From Phenylobacterium sp. (GTDB taxonomy: Bacteria > Pseudomonadota > Alphaproteobacteria > Caulobacterales > Caulobacteraceae), in assembly GCA_019264505.1 (NCBI GenBank), contig JAHUZY010000404.1, forward strand, positions 1 to 5,363: DNA of 5,363 nucleotides. Reading direction: 5' to 3'. The notes under the pieces are model-generated. The model worked only from the letters and a program-made list of their open reading frames with translations, made no database searches and was not told the DNA's origin. Of the stretch, positions 5,162 to 5,363 are shown in pieces. Each line of letters begins with the position of its first letter. The stretch's first letter is position 1. The position numbers and the translations under genes are program-made.

Positions 5162-5363
5162 CCAAACTCGCTACCCCTGTTCCCTGACCGCGCCGCAAAG
5201 CCATCCTGAAAATCAAATGTCTATCGCGACCGCCGCAGTGTTAGTCCTGGCGTGTTTGTCATCTGTCTCTCAACTGATCTCAAGCGACGGCGTGATCCGC
5301 AGCGAGGTTGCTGCGGATCAATGGCGCTCGTGACGTGGCTGATGGTGGGGTATGGCGAATGAG
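5162..5363. other. Right-hand tail without a firm gene
   Basis: After the exported protein there is no recognisable gene. A 38-codon frame (ATG 5217, stop 5331-5333) encodes a peptide with a hydrophobic first half, but has no ribosome binding site and is interrupted in sense by a strong hairpin. An ATG at 5352, ten bases after the start of a GGTGGGG stretch, may begin a gene that continues outside the window; only four codons are visible. Confidence 0.4.
5293..5320 (+). terminator. Strong hairpin, possible terminator
   Basis: TGATCCGCAGC (5293-5303) and GCTGCGGATCA (5310-5320) form a perfect 11-base-pair stem with the six-base loop GAGGTT. It lies 131 bases after the exported protein's stop. 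No T-run follows on the forward strand, nor on the reverse strand. It could be a factor-dependent or weak terminator, a dyad operator for a gene to the right, or part of a dispersed palindromic repeat. Confidence 0.4.

Overview
The window is GC-rich DNA from a Gram-negative bacterium, most likely an alphaproteobacterium of the Caulobacterales/Sphingomonadales type. This rests on the 8-to-10-strand outer-membrane barrel protein with a C-terminal Phe, the 'AHDLKTPLTR' style of histidine kinase, the DUF2188-like and TFIIB-type zinc-ribbon small proteins, frequent GTG starts, and general protein character. No taxonomic marker gene is present, so this is an inference. All convincing genes are on the + strand.

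Layout: (1) 1-384, an upstream region with no convincing gene, holding one copy of a repeat (265-330) and a possible switchable hairpin just before the first gene. (2) 385-1197, an exported outer-membrane beta-barrel protein. (3) 1198-1637, a 440-base intergenic stretch with the second repeat copy (1376-1441) and a dense row of hairpins. (4) 1638-2315 and 2305-3684, an OmpR-type response regulator and its HAMP-containing sensor histidine kinase, overlapping by 11 bases and surely one operon. (5) 3946-4197, a small DUF2188-like protein. (6) 4292-4666, a TFIIB-type zinc-ribbon protein with a Gly/His-rich tail. (7) 4769-5161, a small exported protein of a family I cannot name. (8) 5162-5363, a tail with one strong hairpin and no firm gene.

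The kinase presumably senses an envelope signal with its periplasmic domain and phosphorylates the regulator at Asp51. The adjacent barrel gene and the exported protein are plausible but unproven targets. The three small downstream genes are separated by about 95-260 bases, so they need not be in the two-component operon.

I see no CRISPR array, transposase, phage gene, tRNA or rRNA, and no clearly new multi-gene system. The signals most worth checking are non-coding: the direct repeat flanking the barrel gene, the mutually exclusive hairpins with an overlapping six-codon leader frame ahead of that gene, and the hairpin cluster ahead of the regulator.
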